Assembly (NCBI GenBank): GCA_003184365.1 | Contig: NKYR01000008.1 | Coordinates: forward strand, 62,001-126,000 | Source of the DNA: Evernia prunastri | Lineage: Eukaryota > Ascomycota > Lecanoromycetes > Lecanorales > Parmeliaceae | Length of the DNA: 64,000 bases | Direction of reading: 5' to 3' | In this document: one piece after another, positions 43,392-54,235 of the stretch | Layout of the letters: every line of letters begins with the position of its first letter | Numbering within the stretch: the first letter of the stretch is position 1 | Notes under the pieces: generated by a model | What the model saw: only the letters and a program-made list of their open reading frames with translations | Databases searched by the model: none | What the model was told of the DNA's origin: nothing | Translations under genes and position numbers: made by a program

Positions 43392-45556
43392 TTTTGGGCG
43401 CGTGGGAATGCGAGGTTGTTTGGTGGGAGGACTTGAAGGTGGAGGGGCGGTTGGGGTGATTGATTGATAGGGGTTTTGTAGGATGGGTTGGGAGGCTGTT
43501 GGATTGAGGATGGAGTGCATACTCTGGAAGACGGTGGGGATTTATATACATCATTCTGAGGAGATTTCGAGAGATATTTCAAACCTTTGCACATACGTCA
43601 TGACCCGTACTTTATGCCATTCTTTGGATGAAACATACATTCCGACACGGGAGGTGCACGAGCGGGAAGTGCGCGTATATCACTGATGTCAAAGGTCTTC
43701 CTTTCAGGACAACGCCTGCCTCCTGATGTGTCTCACGAGCCATTAGATTCACCTCTGGATTAATCATAACCTGCCTTTTTGCTCTCAAGACAGCACTAGT
43801 AAGGCTTAGAAATCTCCCCGAGTAAAGCAGTATTAAAAATTCTCGGAGAAGGTTTGCACGGCGTTGATAGACTGGATATCTGGGATGTGCTTGTCAGAAC
43901 ATGGTCAAGACCCCCGACTCCCAGAAAAACTTCACAGGAGTTGACACCACCATCACATGTGCGAACAAGGCAAACAGCCAGTTAATCAGACGTCGATAGT
44001 TGTCGAGCTATGATCTTGCGAGATGTGTAGGGTCTGCCCGGACTCTCCATCATCCTTGGGTGATACTCCAAGTCTCAGCTGCTATAACGCACAACATCAA
44101 ACCCTACATGCTTTACCGGGATATCTTCAAGAGACCAGCGGGAAAGTTCAACCAGGACGCGAAATCGGTAGGGTTGAAAGCAAACAAGTGTCTAGTTCCG
44201 CCCTTTCTGCCTCGAGACAAGCTATGACGATCTCATGGGGTTGAGAGTGAGACCTCGCTAGGTATCTCGAAATCTGCATGTCTAGTGTATATATCGATAA
44301 TGAGGGACTTGCGATGACGGCCGCCGCAACACCTTTTGTTCCCGTCGACGACTCGACGGGGGTGAGGTTGGATTTGCGTCATGAGGGATGCTTCAGCCGC
44401 CCATCCAAGAGCCTAAGATGCGGTACAGAAGAGATATGGGATAGGAGTTGCTTCCCGATTAAGACTAAACCATCAAAAACGGGAGCCAATGAAGTTCTCA
44501 AACAATCTAGCGAGCGGGTCGCATATAATGGAGGACTAGCGTAGCAGTCATACCCTGTTAGGCATATCAAACATGAAAGCATGACTTCAAGATAGAGAAC
44601 TCCATCGTCATAATTCTTAGGGTATCTTTGCAGGCGAGTGGATATATCAGATTCTTTACGTATCTGTGACAGGGGATCGAATTCCTTGCAGGCCGGACAC
44701 GGGATTCTCAATCGAAGAACTCGACAGGCTTTCCTAACCAATATTCACTGACATTCGAGGATCGAGCGTGAGGAGAAGAAGATGGGATGAAAGAGCAAAA
44801 ACCACATCCAAGGGTGGCGATCTCAATCCTGACAGTCACTTAACTGAGCCCCTCGAGCGGTCGTAAATGCCGAAACGCCAAATCTCGAATAAGCTAGCGT
44901 TCCCGGTGAGCCTTGGCATGGCGACAAAATATCAACGACTTTTGAGTTACGTTCTCATTGCGCTATATCAAAATTTTGCTTGCACGGGATTCATCAAAGA
45001 CCGGGTATTGTTCTGGGCTGATACTGAAATATGATGTTCGATTCACAAGTCTTGAGCTCCACGAAGTGCAACTATTGCTGACAGTTCGCCTGATGGCCGC
45101 CGGACTGTGTATATTCAACAACCAACAACAGGAATGTTTTTTTTGACAAGGAAGCAAGACAGTCTTCTCAGCATCATACACCAACATCGAGATGCTGGCG
45201 ATTCTATGCCGTCAGGCATCACTTGCAAGATGTACACGCGGCGGTTTGAGGCAGCTGCTCTTACACCAATGAGTAGAAATGCCATAGAAAGTCCGCTACA
45301 TGCTTCTAGATCTCTCAAATGCTCAATTGATACGGCGCGATCCGACCCAACTCAAGTCTTCTGTTATACTTCTGAATTTCTCCACGAAGAGAGGTGGAGG
45401 GTAGACTCCAGACAATGCTTTGCAACTCCTGTACCAGCTCTCATGCCATGCGTTTGCTGTCGCTAGCTATACAATCCATAAATCATCTGTTCCGGGCTCA
45501 TCTGCCTCGAATTCTTATAGATATCCATGAAGTATCCGCTTGCTCCCTCAAGAAAA
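43392..45556. other. 2.1-kb intergenic region, no gene recognised
   Basis: It begins with the promoter of the repeat protein gene on the minus strand. Frames such as 44278-44544 have no family signature and non-coding-like composition. Confidence 0.45.
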
Positions 45557-46181
45557 TCATTTCGGCCACTTCTTCCAACCACGACCATGGCCCATCTGCA
45601 AACGTCATCAGCGCCGTCCCACAGCGTTGCAGCCTTGGATGGATGCTTACCTGTTTCCAGTGCTGTACCAACTTCGGCATTCCCAACATTGCCTGGCGCC
45701 TCTTCTCCAACCTCCCCTTCATCGTCCTCTCCCACAACTTTCCCTTGACCTTCTGCCCAACCCCCGTACCCTTCACCCTGAGCCCATGCTCCACCCTCCT
45801 CTGTAGTCTCTCCTCTGTGCCTTTGGTCGTGTAAGGTAACAGCTCTTCGACTCCATTGGCTCTTGCCATCTTGACGAGATCGGCTTGCCGCCGTAATGAG
45901 AAAACCGGGTTGTGCCATTTGCCGGTCGCAGGGTGCTTTTGGGATTGGAATGGATTCGGGTAGGGGAGTGATGGGGGGGAATCCGAAATGATATTATCTT
46001 CTTGACTGGCGTTTGGTTTCGAAGAGGGAGAGGAGGAGGAGGAGGTATCGAGGGAAGTGGACATTGAGGATGCTGGGGCGCGGTTGGCGAAGGAGGATGT
46101 AGGAGGTGGGTAACGGGCGAAGAATCGTAGAAGTCGTGGTGGGAGCGACTGGGCGAGCTTTACGTACTCCTGAGAAGCCAT
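45557..46181 (-). CDS. mrpL25: Mitochondrial large-subunit ribosomal protein mL59 (MrpL25 type)
   Basis: Two exons on the minus strand, 46181-45651 and 45595-45557, giving 189 residues. It starts MASQEYVKLAQSLPPRLLRFFARYPP, the usual N-terminus of the fungal 54S protein L25. NPFQSQKHPATGKWHNPVFSLRRQADLVKMAR then leads into a basic helix and MLGMPKLVQHWKQ. The open frame continues past this point, but a GTAAGC donor followed by CTGATGACG and TTTGCAG joins WKQ to MGHGRGWKKWPK-stop. That Gly/Lys/Trp ending is the family's conserved C-terminus and is much better than the read-through. The Ser-rich loop (about residues 45-60) is a lineage insertion. It is divergent from SHR3. Confidence 0.9.
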
Positions 46182-46681
46182 GGCTGTAAAGAAGAAAGAG
46201 AAAAGCTTCAGAAGGACAAGAATTCTCGTCGTGCACAAGCTTGCGAGATTGGTCGAACATCGATCCGGATCCCCCACGCTAGTCTGAGCCCTGCAGTTAG
46301 TGCCGAACCCTAATGCACTTGATTACTCGCAATCAGCTCTTGAACAAATCTCACGTATTCCTTTCCTTTCCTTTCTTTTCATTACTGAACATAAGCTTCA
46401 ACAGGTTCTACAAATGTATCGACAGAATTTGAAACAGTGATTGAACGCCCTGAGCTGGTTGAGATTGAAAGACACGATTGCGCGCGAGTCAGTCTCTACG
46501 TGCACTCAGCAATTGCCTGATAAGCAGCTTCTGCAGCGAACGATACCGAACATTTCCTGGGATTCCACCAAATTGTACTTGATTTGCCGTACCTTAACAT
46601 TCACTTAAACTTGCTCGAAGACCACCGCACGGTCTGCACCTTCCCTGACAGTCCCGCCGGCCTTGCCTGGGTTTGCCAGAT
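46182..46681. promoter_or_regulatory. Divergent promoter of mL59 (-) and SHR3 (+)
   Basis: 500 bp between two start codons facing apart. It contains CCTTTCCTTTC-type pyrimidine tracts near 46360. No specific operator was recognised. Confidence 0.5.
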
Positions 46682-47416
46682 ATGGCTTGGGGAAGCCATG
46701 GCGCAACTGCTTTTGCAACCTTTCTGATTATCTGCCGTAAGCAACACCTAAGCTCATTGCCTGTTCGTTTTTCGAATACTTGCTGATTCTAATGACCAGC
46801 GACATCTTTTGGCCTCGGCATCCTCTTCTCCCTCTTCCCCTACGACTACCCAATTCTATGGAACGCAGCCACATGCCCGCCTGAAGCCTACGTCATGCTA
46901 GAAACCCACCTGAAATTCCTACACGCTTCTCCCCTCATCATTCCTCGTATCCTCCACACAGTCATTGGAACAGGTCTCCTAGGTTTCTTCATCAAGCTCT
47001 ACAAGCCCTCAGAGTCCAACATGCTCTTCGACGGTGCCAGCCTGGTCTTGTACATGTGCGGTGTGATTATATACTTAGCCAATATTGTCAAAGGTATGAG
47101 GGTCATCACAAGTGGGGTATACGACCGCGAGCTTGTTGAAGGGGAGCTAGCTGTCGGTGTAAGAGGTGTGGAAGCGGGGGCCGAGGACTTTCTCGGGAGA
47201 GATGACAGCCTGAAAGTTATGGCAGCTAGCAACACTATATTGGCGCTCGTACTGGTGGGAGTGCTAGTGCTGCAAGCCGGTCAGTGGTATGCTGAGAGGA
47301 AAGAGGGGCAAGAGGTGGAAAGTCAACGGGCGAGGAAGGAGAAGACGGTGAACGGTGAGAGCAAAGGTGAGGAGAGGAATAAGCATAAGAGCCCGAATTC
47401 GAAGAAGAAAAATTAA
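46682..47416 (+). CDS. SHR3: ER chaperone for amino-acid permeases (Shr3)
   Basis: Two exons, 46682-46736 and 46800-47416, giving 223 residues (yeast Shr3 has 210). Four hydrophobic spans are visible: HGATAFATFLIICPTSFGLGILFSLFPYDYP, LIIPRILHTVIGTGLLGFFIKLY, LFDGASLVLYMCGVIIYLANIVKG and NTILALVLVGVLVLQAGQW. A hydrophilic, Lys/Glu-rich cytosolic tail follows (KSPNSKKKN end), which fits a COPII-interacting and ER-retrieval tail. Shr3 is a packaging chaperone that keeps amino-acid permeases folded for ER exit. The intron splits the first TM span after LIIC; its CTAATGACCAG end gives both branch point and acceptor. Confidence 0.93.
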
Positions 47417-47748
47417 AGGATGGTGAGATGGGAAGACTTCGAAGACAGAGACGATGGAATGATCTGAAAGTGCCAGGGATACTTTGTTTTCATTTCTCTG
47501 TGCAATATATAACATTTACCCAAAAACGTCTGCTTTTCCCCCATTTGCGTCATCTGCGTCTTTTCCCTTCAAATGTACCCGCCTGCATGGCGGCATGCCT
47601 CAACCGCGTTTCTTTTAGTACCGACATCGCCGCTTTTCTTGGATGTCTGATGAGGTGCATAGACTTGTAAAACCTGGTCAAGATCCCGGCCGCTGCCCAC
47701 AAAATTACAGTTAGTGAGAGGAATGTCCGAGGGCGCTGCTTATATGGC
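47417..47748. other. Short convergent spacer between SHR3 and rhodopsin-domain gene
   Basis: 332 bp between two converging stop codons. Nothing seen besides expected terminators. Confidence 0.45.
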
Positions 47749-49185
47749 TTACATGTTATTGTCTCCCCCGGCATATATGGAGCCTTCATCGCTGATTTGA
47801 GATGAGCTGGTGTCGCCATCGTCTACTTTTTCGGCATCTGCCAAGGGCTTTTTCGAGCTTGAAATGCTCATGGACGGAAAGGAAATGATTTCGCGAACGC
47901 TTCGAACAGTGGAAAGTTCATTGACGATGGGGCGAAATAAAGGCAAGCAGGCCCCAACGATCCCGAGCGAAGATTCCACCATTGGCCAATACAGGGTTGG
48001 AGTAAACAGGTCTTTTCGCGAAAGGGTAAGCCGATGCCAATGATATTGGGCTTGGGAGCATTCTCACATGTAAAATCCTGGTCACCAGAATTGGATTCTT
48101 GAGATTGACGGTAATTAGTGGCCCTCTATCTCAAACGAAGTGAGGAAGGAAACTTTACCAACAGCAATCTTATAGAAGATTACCAGCTTCGTAACGCTCG
48201 CGGCAATAGTCCTTTAGTGTGTAAGCATTGACATCTTGGCTGTGGGCGAACACAGGCTTACAATATTCCTAGCAGAAACATGCTACACACCCCAATTTTT
48301 TGCTTCGCTGGCAGCTGAAGTGCCCAGATCTAGATGGTAATCAGCTAGACTCCTCTGTGGAAATGGTGGAAAGCTTACGCAAGGGATTGGCATTGCGAGG
48401 ATTATGAGGTCCGTGATCGAGTCCGAAAATGCTTGTCCAACATACATCATGTTTTCGTCAATGCAAGTGTCAGCAGTACCTCCTAGGTCCGTCCAGTTCT
48501 CTGATATTGGGTAGCATTGGAGCATGTTCGCGAAGAAGAAAGCGACGGTCCAAATTACGACGACTGTGATCATGGTCCAGACAGAGGCCAAGAACAAAGC
48601 ACCGCGGAAGATCCTTGAATATTTGTGAGTAACCCATTTTTGCGCACATGCGTGATATGCATCTACCTCTTGTAGAGAAGAAGCACTGATAATTTGGTCA
48701 GACCGAAGGTCAATGTTGAGGTCATCAAAGAAGCATAGTTGATCTAGACACCACTGTCAGAGCTGTAACATACGGAAAGACTGAGAAACAGCTTGCCTGT
48801 TGAAAGACCTCTAGGCGATGGGTAATAACAAGGGAGCCATCTGGTGCGAGCGTCGCGTGTCGTCCAAGACCCCCACGGGCGGTTCCTGTACGCGGAATCA
48901 GCCCAGAGCCAACTGAACCTGTAATGCCGAATACCAACCGACAAACATACACAATGCGGTACCAATGGTGAACAGCTGGATCCACCTTCGTTAGCTCTTC
49001 AATCAAAAAAGAAGGTGCACCATTTGCAGAATCCGGCCTACCAGTGCGAAAAGGATGAGATAATCGTCCCATCCCAGGATTGCCCTTTTGATCTTCCTCG
49101 CATGCAGGCGAAGCACAACAGCTATGGTCGCCAGCAGAGTCAAAACTGTTGCCAGTGCGTACATCTTCCCTGGTGTTTCGCCCAT
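47749..49185 (-). CDS. Fungal rhodopsin-domain integral membrane protein (PTH11/SAT4-like)
   Basis: Eight exons on the minus strand: 49185-49042, 48975-48939, 48885-48797, 48743-48667, 48613-48379, 48329-48262, 48211-48159, 48011-47749, giving 321 residues in phase. Motifs are LRLHARKIKRAILGWDDYLILFAL, GTARGGLGRH, LTKLSVLLLYKRIFRG, the Cys-containing loop MLQCYPISENW, SDSITDLIILAMPIPCIW, LQLPAKQKIGVCSMFLLGI and YWPMVESSLGIVGACLP. These define the seven-span fungal rhodopsin/PTH11-related family. Intron 3 starts with GC (GCAAGC) instead of GT. The last junction (AV|DLFTPTLYWP) is the least certain. Members are abundant in plant-associated fungi, and function is usually unknown. Confidence 0.85.
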
Positions 49186-50528
49186 GGTGAAAAGATGGAA
49201 GACTCGTGACGAAGGGTTTATCAGAATGCGAGATCACTGTATGTTGACAAGCATAGGCCTTCAATGGAGAAAGAGAATATTCTGGGATACTACATATCCA
49301 TTACGATAGAGAGAAGTCAAGGGATTGAATGCGCATGGTGACGATCGCTGCGGTCTTTTGACCTGCATGCCTTCAAGAAGGCAGTGCGGCCACAGAAACG
49401 CTCTCGGCCGTTTGGACGACGTCAGATTCGATTGCTCAAGCACAGTGCCGCAGTATTGCACATCGAGACATGGAAGATGCTTTGTCAACCTCAGCATTGT
49501 GTCAGCCGCTGGAATCAGAGGCGGGCTAGCAGTGCCTCACTCCAACAAGGAATGAGGTCTCTACGACGATCAGGTGATTGTGAATCTTACGAAACCTGTT
49601 CCCCAATCCACAAAAGGCTGTAAACATCTCAGCTCCGGAGTAATGCAATTGAAAGGCGAAGCAATGGTAAGATCCGATCGTCATTCTCTGTCCAGCACCA
49701 CGAAGAATATGCATAGTAGATGGGTGAGCACCGAGGATGCGCCCTTTCTTTTGAGATTCAAAAGCGCCGCGACGGTGGGCTAGGGTCAATTCAGGGGATC
49801 TGAAGCAAATGACGTGAGCCATAGTTCGTCCGCTTATACTGATCCTCTAGCAAGCGAGTTTCTTAGATTCACAGGAATTGTTTCAAGACGCGAACTCTGG
49901 AAAGTATTGGCTTACCGAACATTGATCCATTCGCTGCTTTAATATGGGCATTCCTAACCTTACAACATCTATGTGGTGCCTGTGACGGGTAAGTGTTACG
50001 GAGATGACAAAACTCTGATGCAAGCGAAATGTTTTCTGCTCTCTATCAGCATGTACTTCTACGTCAGAGGCACTCTCACCGAGAGGCTGGGCAGATTTTG
50101 ATTATAATGGGGTGCGGGTGGAGCACTTGCGCTGCGGCGTGTGTGAGGCGGTGAAACACCACATTGGGGGCCATCATGCATGATTCGGAGGAATTTGAGT
50201 TGAAACAATTATTTGCACACGCCGCATGAGAAGAGTCGACATCATCGATGATGGATGCTCTCATAAGACATACGGAAAAATGCTCAATGTGCACACGCCG
50301 CACCAAAGTCGTCCGGGATAAGGCCGTCAATGTTGTCGCAAGACATTCGAAGAGGATTTTTGACCGATGTCCGACAATAATCGACCGTTGGCACCCTCAT
50401 AAAACATGTGGATAAAGTACCTGTTTCCCTTATCCCCCAGCATATTTCCAAACAACCCCAAACCTTTGCCTCCCAGCGGCTTCAGAAGTCATATACGCAC
50501 CGACTCACATCTCATCCTGATCTTCACC
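49186..50528. other. 1.3-kb divergent intergenic region, nothing recognised
   Basis: Promoters of the rhodopsin-domain gene (-) and first small secreted protein (+) should lie here. No gene-like frame. Confidence 0.45.
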
Positions 50529-51240
50529 ATGCATTCAGCCCTCTACCTCTCATCGGCGCTGCTTCTCTGGCCTCTCCTCATCTCTGCCCTGCCACTGCCG
50601 ACATGTCTCGGTAAGTCAATCCTTACCATTGACCATCTTCGTTCGCAAGGCTGATGCGCTGCGCGCACGTACAGACACTGACCTTTCGCCCGAGGACGGA
50701 TCCTGTGACTTCATTGAGCACTATCCCATTCACTGGGCCATCGATGAAGGCCACCTGCGTCTCAAAGCCCGAGCGGCCGGTGAGTGAAGTCCACAGGCTC
50801 AGCGTTTCTGTTACTGACGATTGAACTTCAGAGGGACCAGCCCATGGCAGCGCAGTGCCCGCTCTCGAACCGCGCGGTGATGTCGTCGAGCTTGCTGTCG
50901 CTGAACCCGAAGGACCTGTTCGTCGCGACGCCGAAGCAATTTCGATTATGGGAAAGGAAGAACCTAGGGTGGATACACGAGATAGAGTCAATCTCAAAGA
51001 ACGCTGGATCATCCAAGAGATGGAAGAGGCGGAGGTGCCCGGCGCGGGTCCTGGTGGGTTGTGCCAACATTTATTGATCGGTAATTGCTAATGGATGCTG
51101 TATTAGAAGTGTCTACCGATGGCGGTCCTGAATCCACGCCGGGGAAGCGCTGGACAATCGCGCCGCCGGCAGACGGCTGGGATAGAGCCGCAGTGTCTTC
51201 AGGTGATTGGCGCTCTTCATCTTCAATTGGACACGGCTGA
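50529..51240 (+). CDS. Small secreted acidic protein, candidate effector-type, four exons
   Basis: Exons 50529-50610, 50675-50779, 50832-51053 and 51107-51240 give 180 residues. The signal peptide is MHSALYLSSALLLWPLLISA, followed by LPLPTCLDTDLSPEDG. The mature part has two Cys residues near the start, is Glu/Asp/Pro-rich, and contains a dibasic GPVRRDAEAI site that could be cut by a Kex2-like protease. No domain was recognised. All introns are phase 1, which is a neat, exon-shuffling-like pattern. The final exon could instead splice again at the GTGATT after SS, so the C-terminal 14 residues are uncertain. Leader and dibasic site resemble those of the gene at 52742. Confidence 0.6.
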
Positions 51241-52741
51241 TGCTTGAGACCAGGAGATTCCACACCCCCCGAGTCCTGACATGGTACTACGAAGCTCCGA
51301 TTCGATCCGTGGTGGCTAGCGATTCCTCTGATTTGTGGTTTATCTGTGTCATGTCTCTTACAATGGTTCTTGGATTAGCGATTGATGGCTATTGCCTTCC
51401 TTGCCCTTTGATTCATTTTCTGTATCTAGCTGCATTCAACCTTCACGGTGACGATCCAATGCCGGTTTTGGTAGTTCTTGTAAAACCACATCATCTCCGT
51501 TCTCAATTTCCTATTGCTTCCAGCCTCTTTCAGTCAAGCAACCCAGCCGGGGAGAGGACGCCGTCATGTCTTTTTGCCGTCTGGAGAAGGAAATAAGCTT
51601 CTCACGCGAGCTCTGTACACAAGGCGCGACTTCGCTCTCACGTAAGCGCCTTACTCACGTAGAATCGTGACAACCTACCACCTTTTTCAAAATGACCCCT
51701 GGTAACATTCCATGATGTATCCCCTCTTCGGTATCATGGCCGCTTACCAAGATGCCCTGGGATTATCTCTCTCTCTCTCCCTCTTCCTGCAGGTAAAGTA
51801 CAAACCTCCGACATCGGCATCGCGACGCCGCAACCGTGCAGATGGATCCCTCTGAAGGTTTACAGAGGATGTTTCATCTGCATGTCCCGCGCGCTGCCGT
51901 AAGACGGTCGAAATATGCAGGCGGAGGAGTCAGACTGAGCAAGTGAGGTCCTTTCTTTCTTGGGCGAATTCCCTTTGCGGAAGAAAAGGAAGAAGCCGCG
52001 ACCCCTGCCCTGGCAAACTGTTACTTGGTTATTGTTGTTTTTTGGGGGGAGGTGACCGCGCCGCCGCCCCTTTTGCGCCGCAAGCTTTGCTGTTTTTCCT
52101 TTATCTTGCGAACGAGTGGGAACTTTCCGATGCTTGCGTACGTATGCACGCGTGCATGGAGTGCATGGAGTGCATGGATGTAAATCGGTATGTTAAGTTG
52201 AATTGGTGAATTAGTGGGCGTCGTCGTCATCGCGCTCAGGGGGCTTGCGGTCCAACAATCGATGAGGGCGATCCGGATAGAGTACCCCTTGCTTGGTAGT
52301 GATCAGAGTACCTGTCTTACTTACGCTTTGTTCCATACGGTACGTGCTTGCGGGTGGGGCGTCTCGGGCTGTGGGCTGTTGGCTTTTTGGCAGTGCGGAT
52401 GGATAGTCGGTTAGTCTGTCTGTCTATCTGTCTGTCAGTTTGCTCCTGCATGATACTTTTGAAAAAGGTACTAAAAGTATTGGCTATGACCTCATAGCAA
52501 TGAAATGATGATGATGATGATGTGCCTACGGCGCGGTGGCTAAAGCCTGCATCACACATACACACATATGTACCCAAAATTGCCATTTGTGTTTAAAAGG
52601 CAGCGCTCGAAATTCACTCTGAATGACAGCAGAAAACCCATCCTCACTCCGCTACCGGCTCCCGACATCCATCGCAACCGCAACTATCATCTACTCGAGC
52701 CCCAAATTCCCTCCCTGCTTCCCTCCCAATCAACATCCACC
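51241..52741. other. 1.5-kb intergenic region, nothing recognised
   Basis: It contains a CT-rich tract near 51767-51788, a GTCTGTCTATCTGTCTGTC run near 52419-52437 and an ATG/GAT trinucleotide run near 52506-52521. No gene. Confidence 0.45.
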
Positions 52742-53044
52742 ATGCATCTCCCCACCTACACCTTAGCAGCCATCCTCTGCGCCTTCCCCGCTTCCGCCCT
52801 TCCACTCCCCCTCCCACGAGCCGCAGCAGACGCCCCCGTACAACCCGATTTCCACCCGGAGAAAATCTGGGAAATCCGCGGCGGACCCATCCGGCGCGAG
52901 GATATGTGGCGAACATTGTCTCCCACCGATCCCGGCAACAACGACCCCGTCACCCGCCGTCGTGACTCCCCGCTCCACAGCCTACCCGGCAATGGCGTCG
53001 TTGGGATCGAAGGGCCTGGGCCTGTTATCGAGGACCCGCATTGA
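52742..53044 (+). CDS. Small secreted protein, single exon, candidate effector-type
   Basis: 100 residues. The signal peptide is MHLPTYTLAAILCAFPASA, followed by LPLPLPRAAADAPVQPDFHP. The mature chain is Pro-rich, has no Cys, and contains a tribasic site (PVTRRRDSPLH) that a Kex2-like protease could use, releasing a C-terminal peptide of about 25 residues (Gly/Pro-rich, ending VIEDPH). No domain was recognised. The frame extends upstream to 52568 without ATG support, and the leader makes 52742 the obvious start. A 90-bp tandem repeat begins 17 bp after the stop codon. Confidence 0.65.
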   Translation: MHLPTYTLAAILCAFPASALPLPLPRAAADAPVQPDFHPEKIWEIRGGPIRREDMWRTLSPTDPGNNDPVTRRRDSPLHSLPGNGVVGIEGPGPVIEDPH

Positions 53045-54235
53045 GGACTGGTTAAGGAAGGGCTTTGGGCGCTTGGCAAGTGATCGTTTTGCTGAGGTGC
53101 TTGGGATGGGATAGGGCTGTCTTATCAGTGGCGATAGTGGTGCAAATGGGGGCTTTAGGCGCTTGGCAAGTGATCGTATTACTAAGGTGCTTGAGATGGA
53201 TGGAATAGGGCCGTTTTGTCCATGGCGATAGCGGTGCGAGTGCCAAGCGTGAATGAAGAGCGCTGGAGAGGGTTGGAGCGAGTGCGAGTGATTCCTTCCG
53301 ACATACTCTTGATAAATCATCGCACCCTTCGTGTAACAACACAACATGATCAGGCCTTCAGCAACCAGCCAGTCCGTGCAAGATTCGCCAGACGGTGCGG
53401 GAAAAAAGTTTGTAAACTAACGTATCCGCAGGCTGCAGAAATTTTTTGGACTCGCTTCCCATTGCTCGCTCCAAGCAGCATCGTGGTTTTCGTTCATTCG
53501 TACCTAAATGAGATAGGTGGTCGCATCGTTGGATAAACGTGCGAAGAGTTGGAGATCTGCGTTCCTCGCAATTTGGGAGCAGAGGTGTAGAGGAGGATAT
53601 CCGATCACGGCACAACGCCCTTGCTGGAGTCAGAGTCATTGGAATTTCAAGAAAAAGGTTCAAACGCAAAGATTGGTGGTCGGCAAGGGGAGCAACGGCA
53701 CTCTTCCCGGGGGTTGTGAGGATAGTCATATTTTTTGCGGGTGTTACTCCGTATGTCGCATCAGAAATGATTGTATTCCATTCTCACATTGAACTCACAG
53801 TAGGACCTGGGCGCCATAGTCAGCGCACGTCCTCACAAACAACTCGAGGCAACGAGTGCCTAATCATCGCCATGGCGAAGTTATTATCGCCTTCCTATTG
53901 CATAATTATTGGCATGAGCTTGTTCTTTGGTTCTCTTACGATATTTCATTGAGACTGATAACGTACCTGTTTAAGTCGCAAGGCCACCCTTTGCCAGTAA
54001 AGCACAGGGTCCTGCTGCATATCTGGCATAGACGCTCTCTGCAACGAGGTTTTTGGCGGAAGGATGTCTTACTGTAATACAGTAATGAGTAATATAGAGT
54101 TTTTTTTTCTTCGTGAACAAGTATTAATTTGCTATGATAGAATGACATACCCACCTTGGGTCACTGTATATTATCAATACATTGATGCTCTTAGGTCTGC
54201 TTCTATGCTGTCCCAGTCTACCAGATAAACATATT
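53045..54235. other. Intergenic with 90-bp tandem repeat; convergent with MFS gene
   Basis: Apart from the tandem repeat nothing is supported. The plus-strand frame at 53539-53952 lacks an ATG start and any family signature. Confidence 0.45.
53061..53241. repeat. Two imperfect tandem copies of a 90-bp unit
   Basis: Unit one 53061-53150 and unit two 53151-53241 both read GGCTTTRGGCGCTTGGCAAG, then TGATCGTWTTRCTRAGGTGCTTGRGATGG and end TGGCGATAGYGGTGC. They lie immediately downstream of the secreted protein gene. Confidence 0.85.

Noticed and set aside
45498..45650. Read-through extension of the mL59 frame
   Set aside because: A canonical intron gives the family-typical C-terminus; the extension has no family resemblance.
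53539..53952. 137-codon plus-strand frame
   Set aside because: No ATG start, mixed composition, overlaps other frames and has no family motif.
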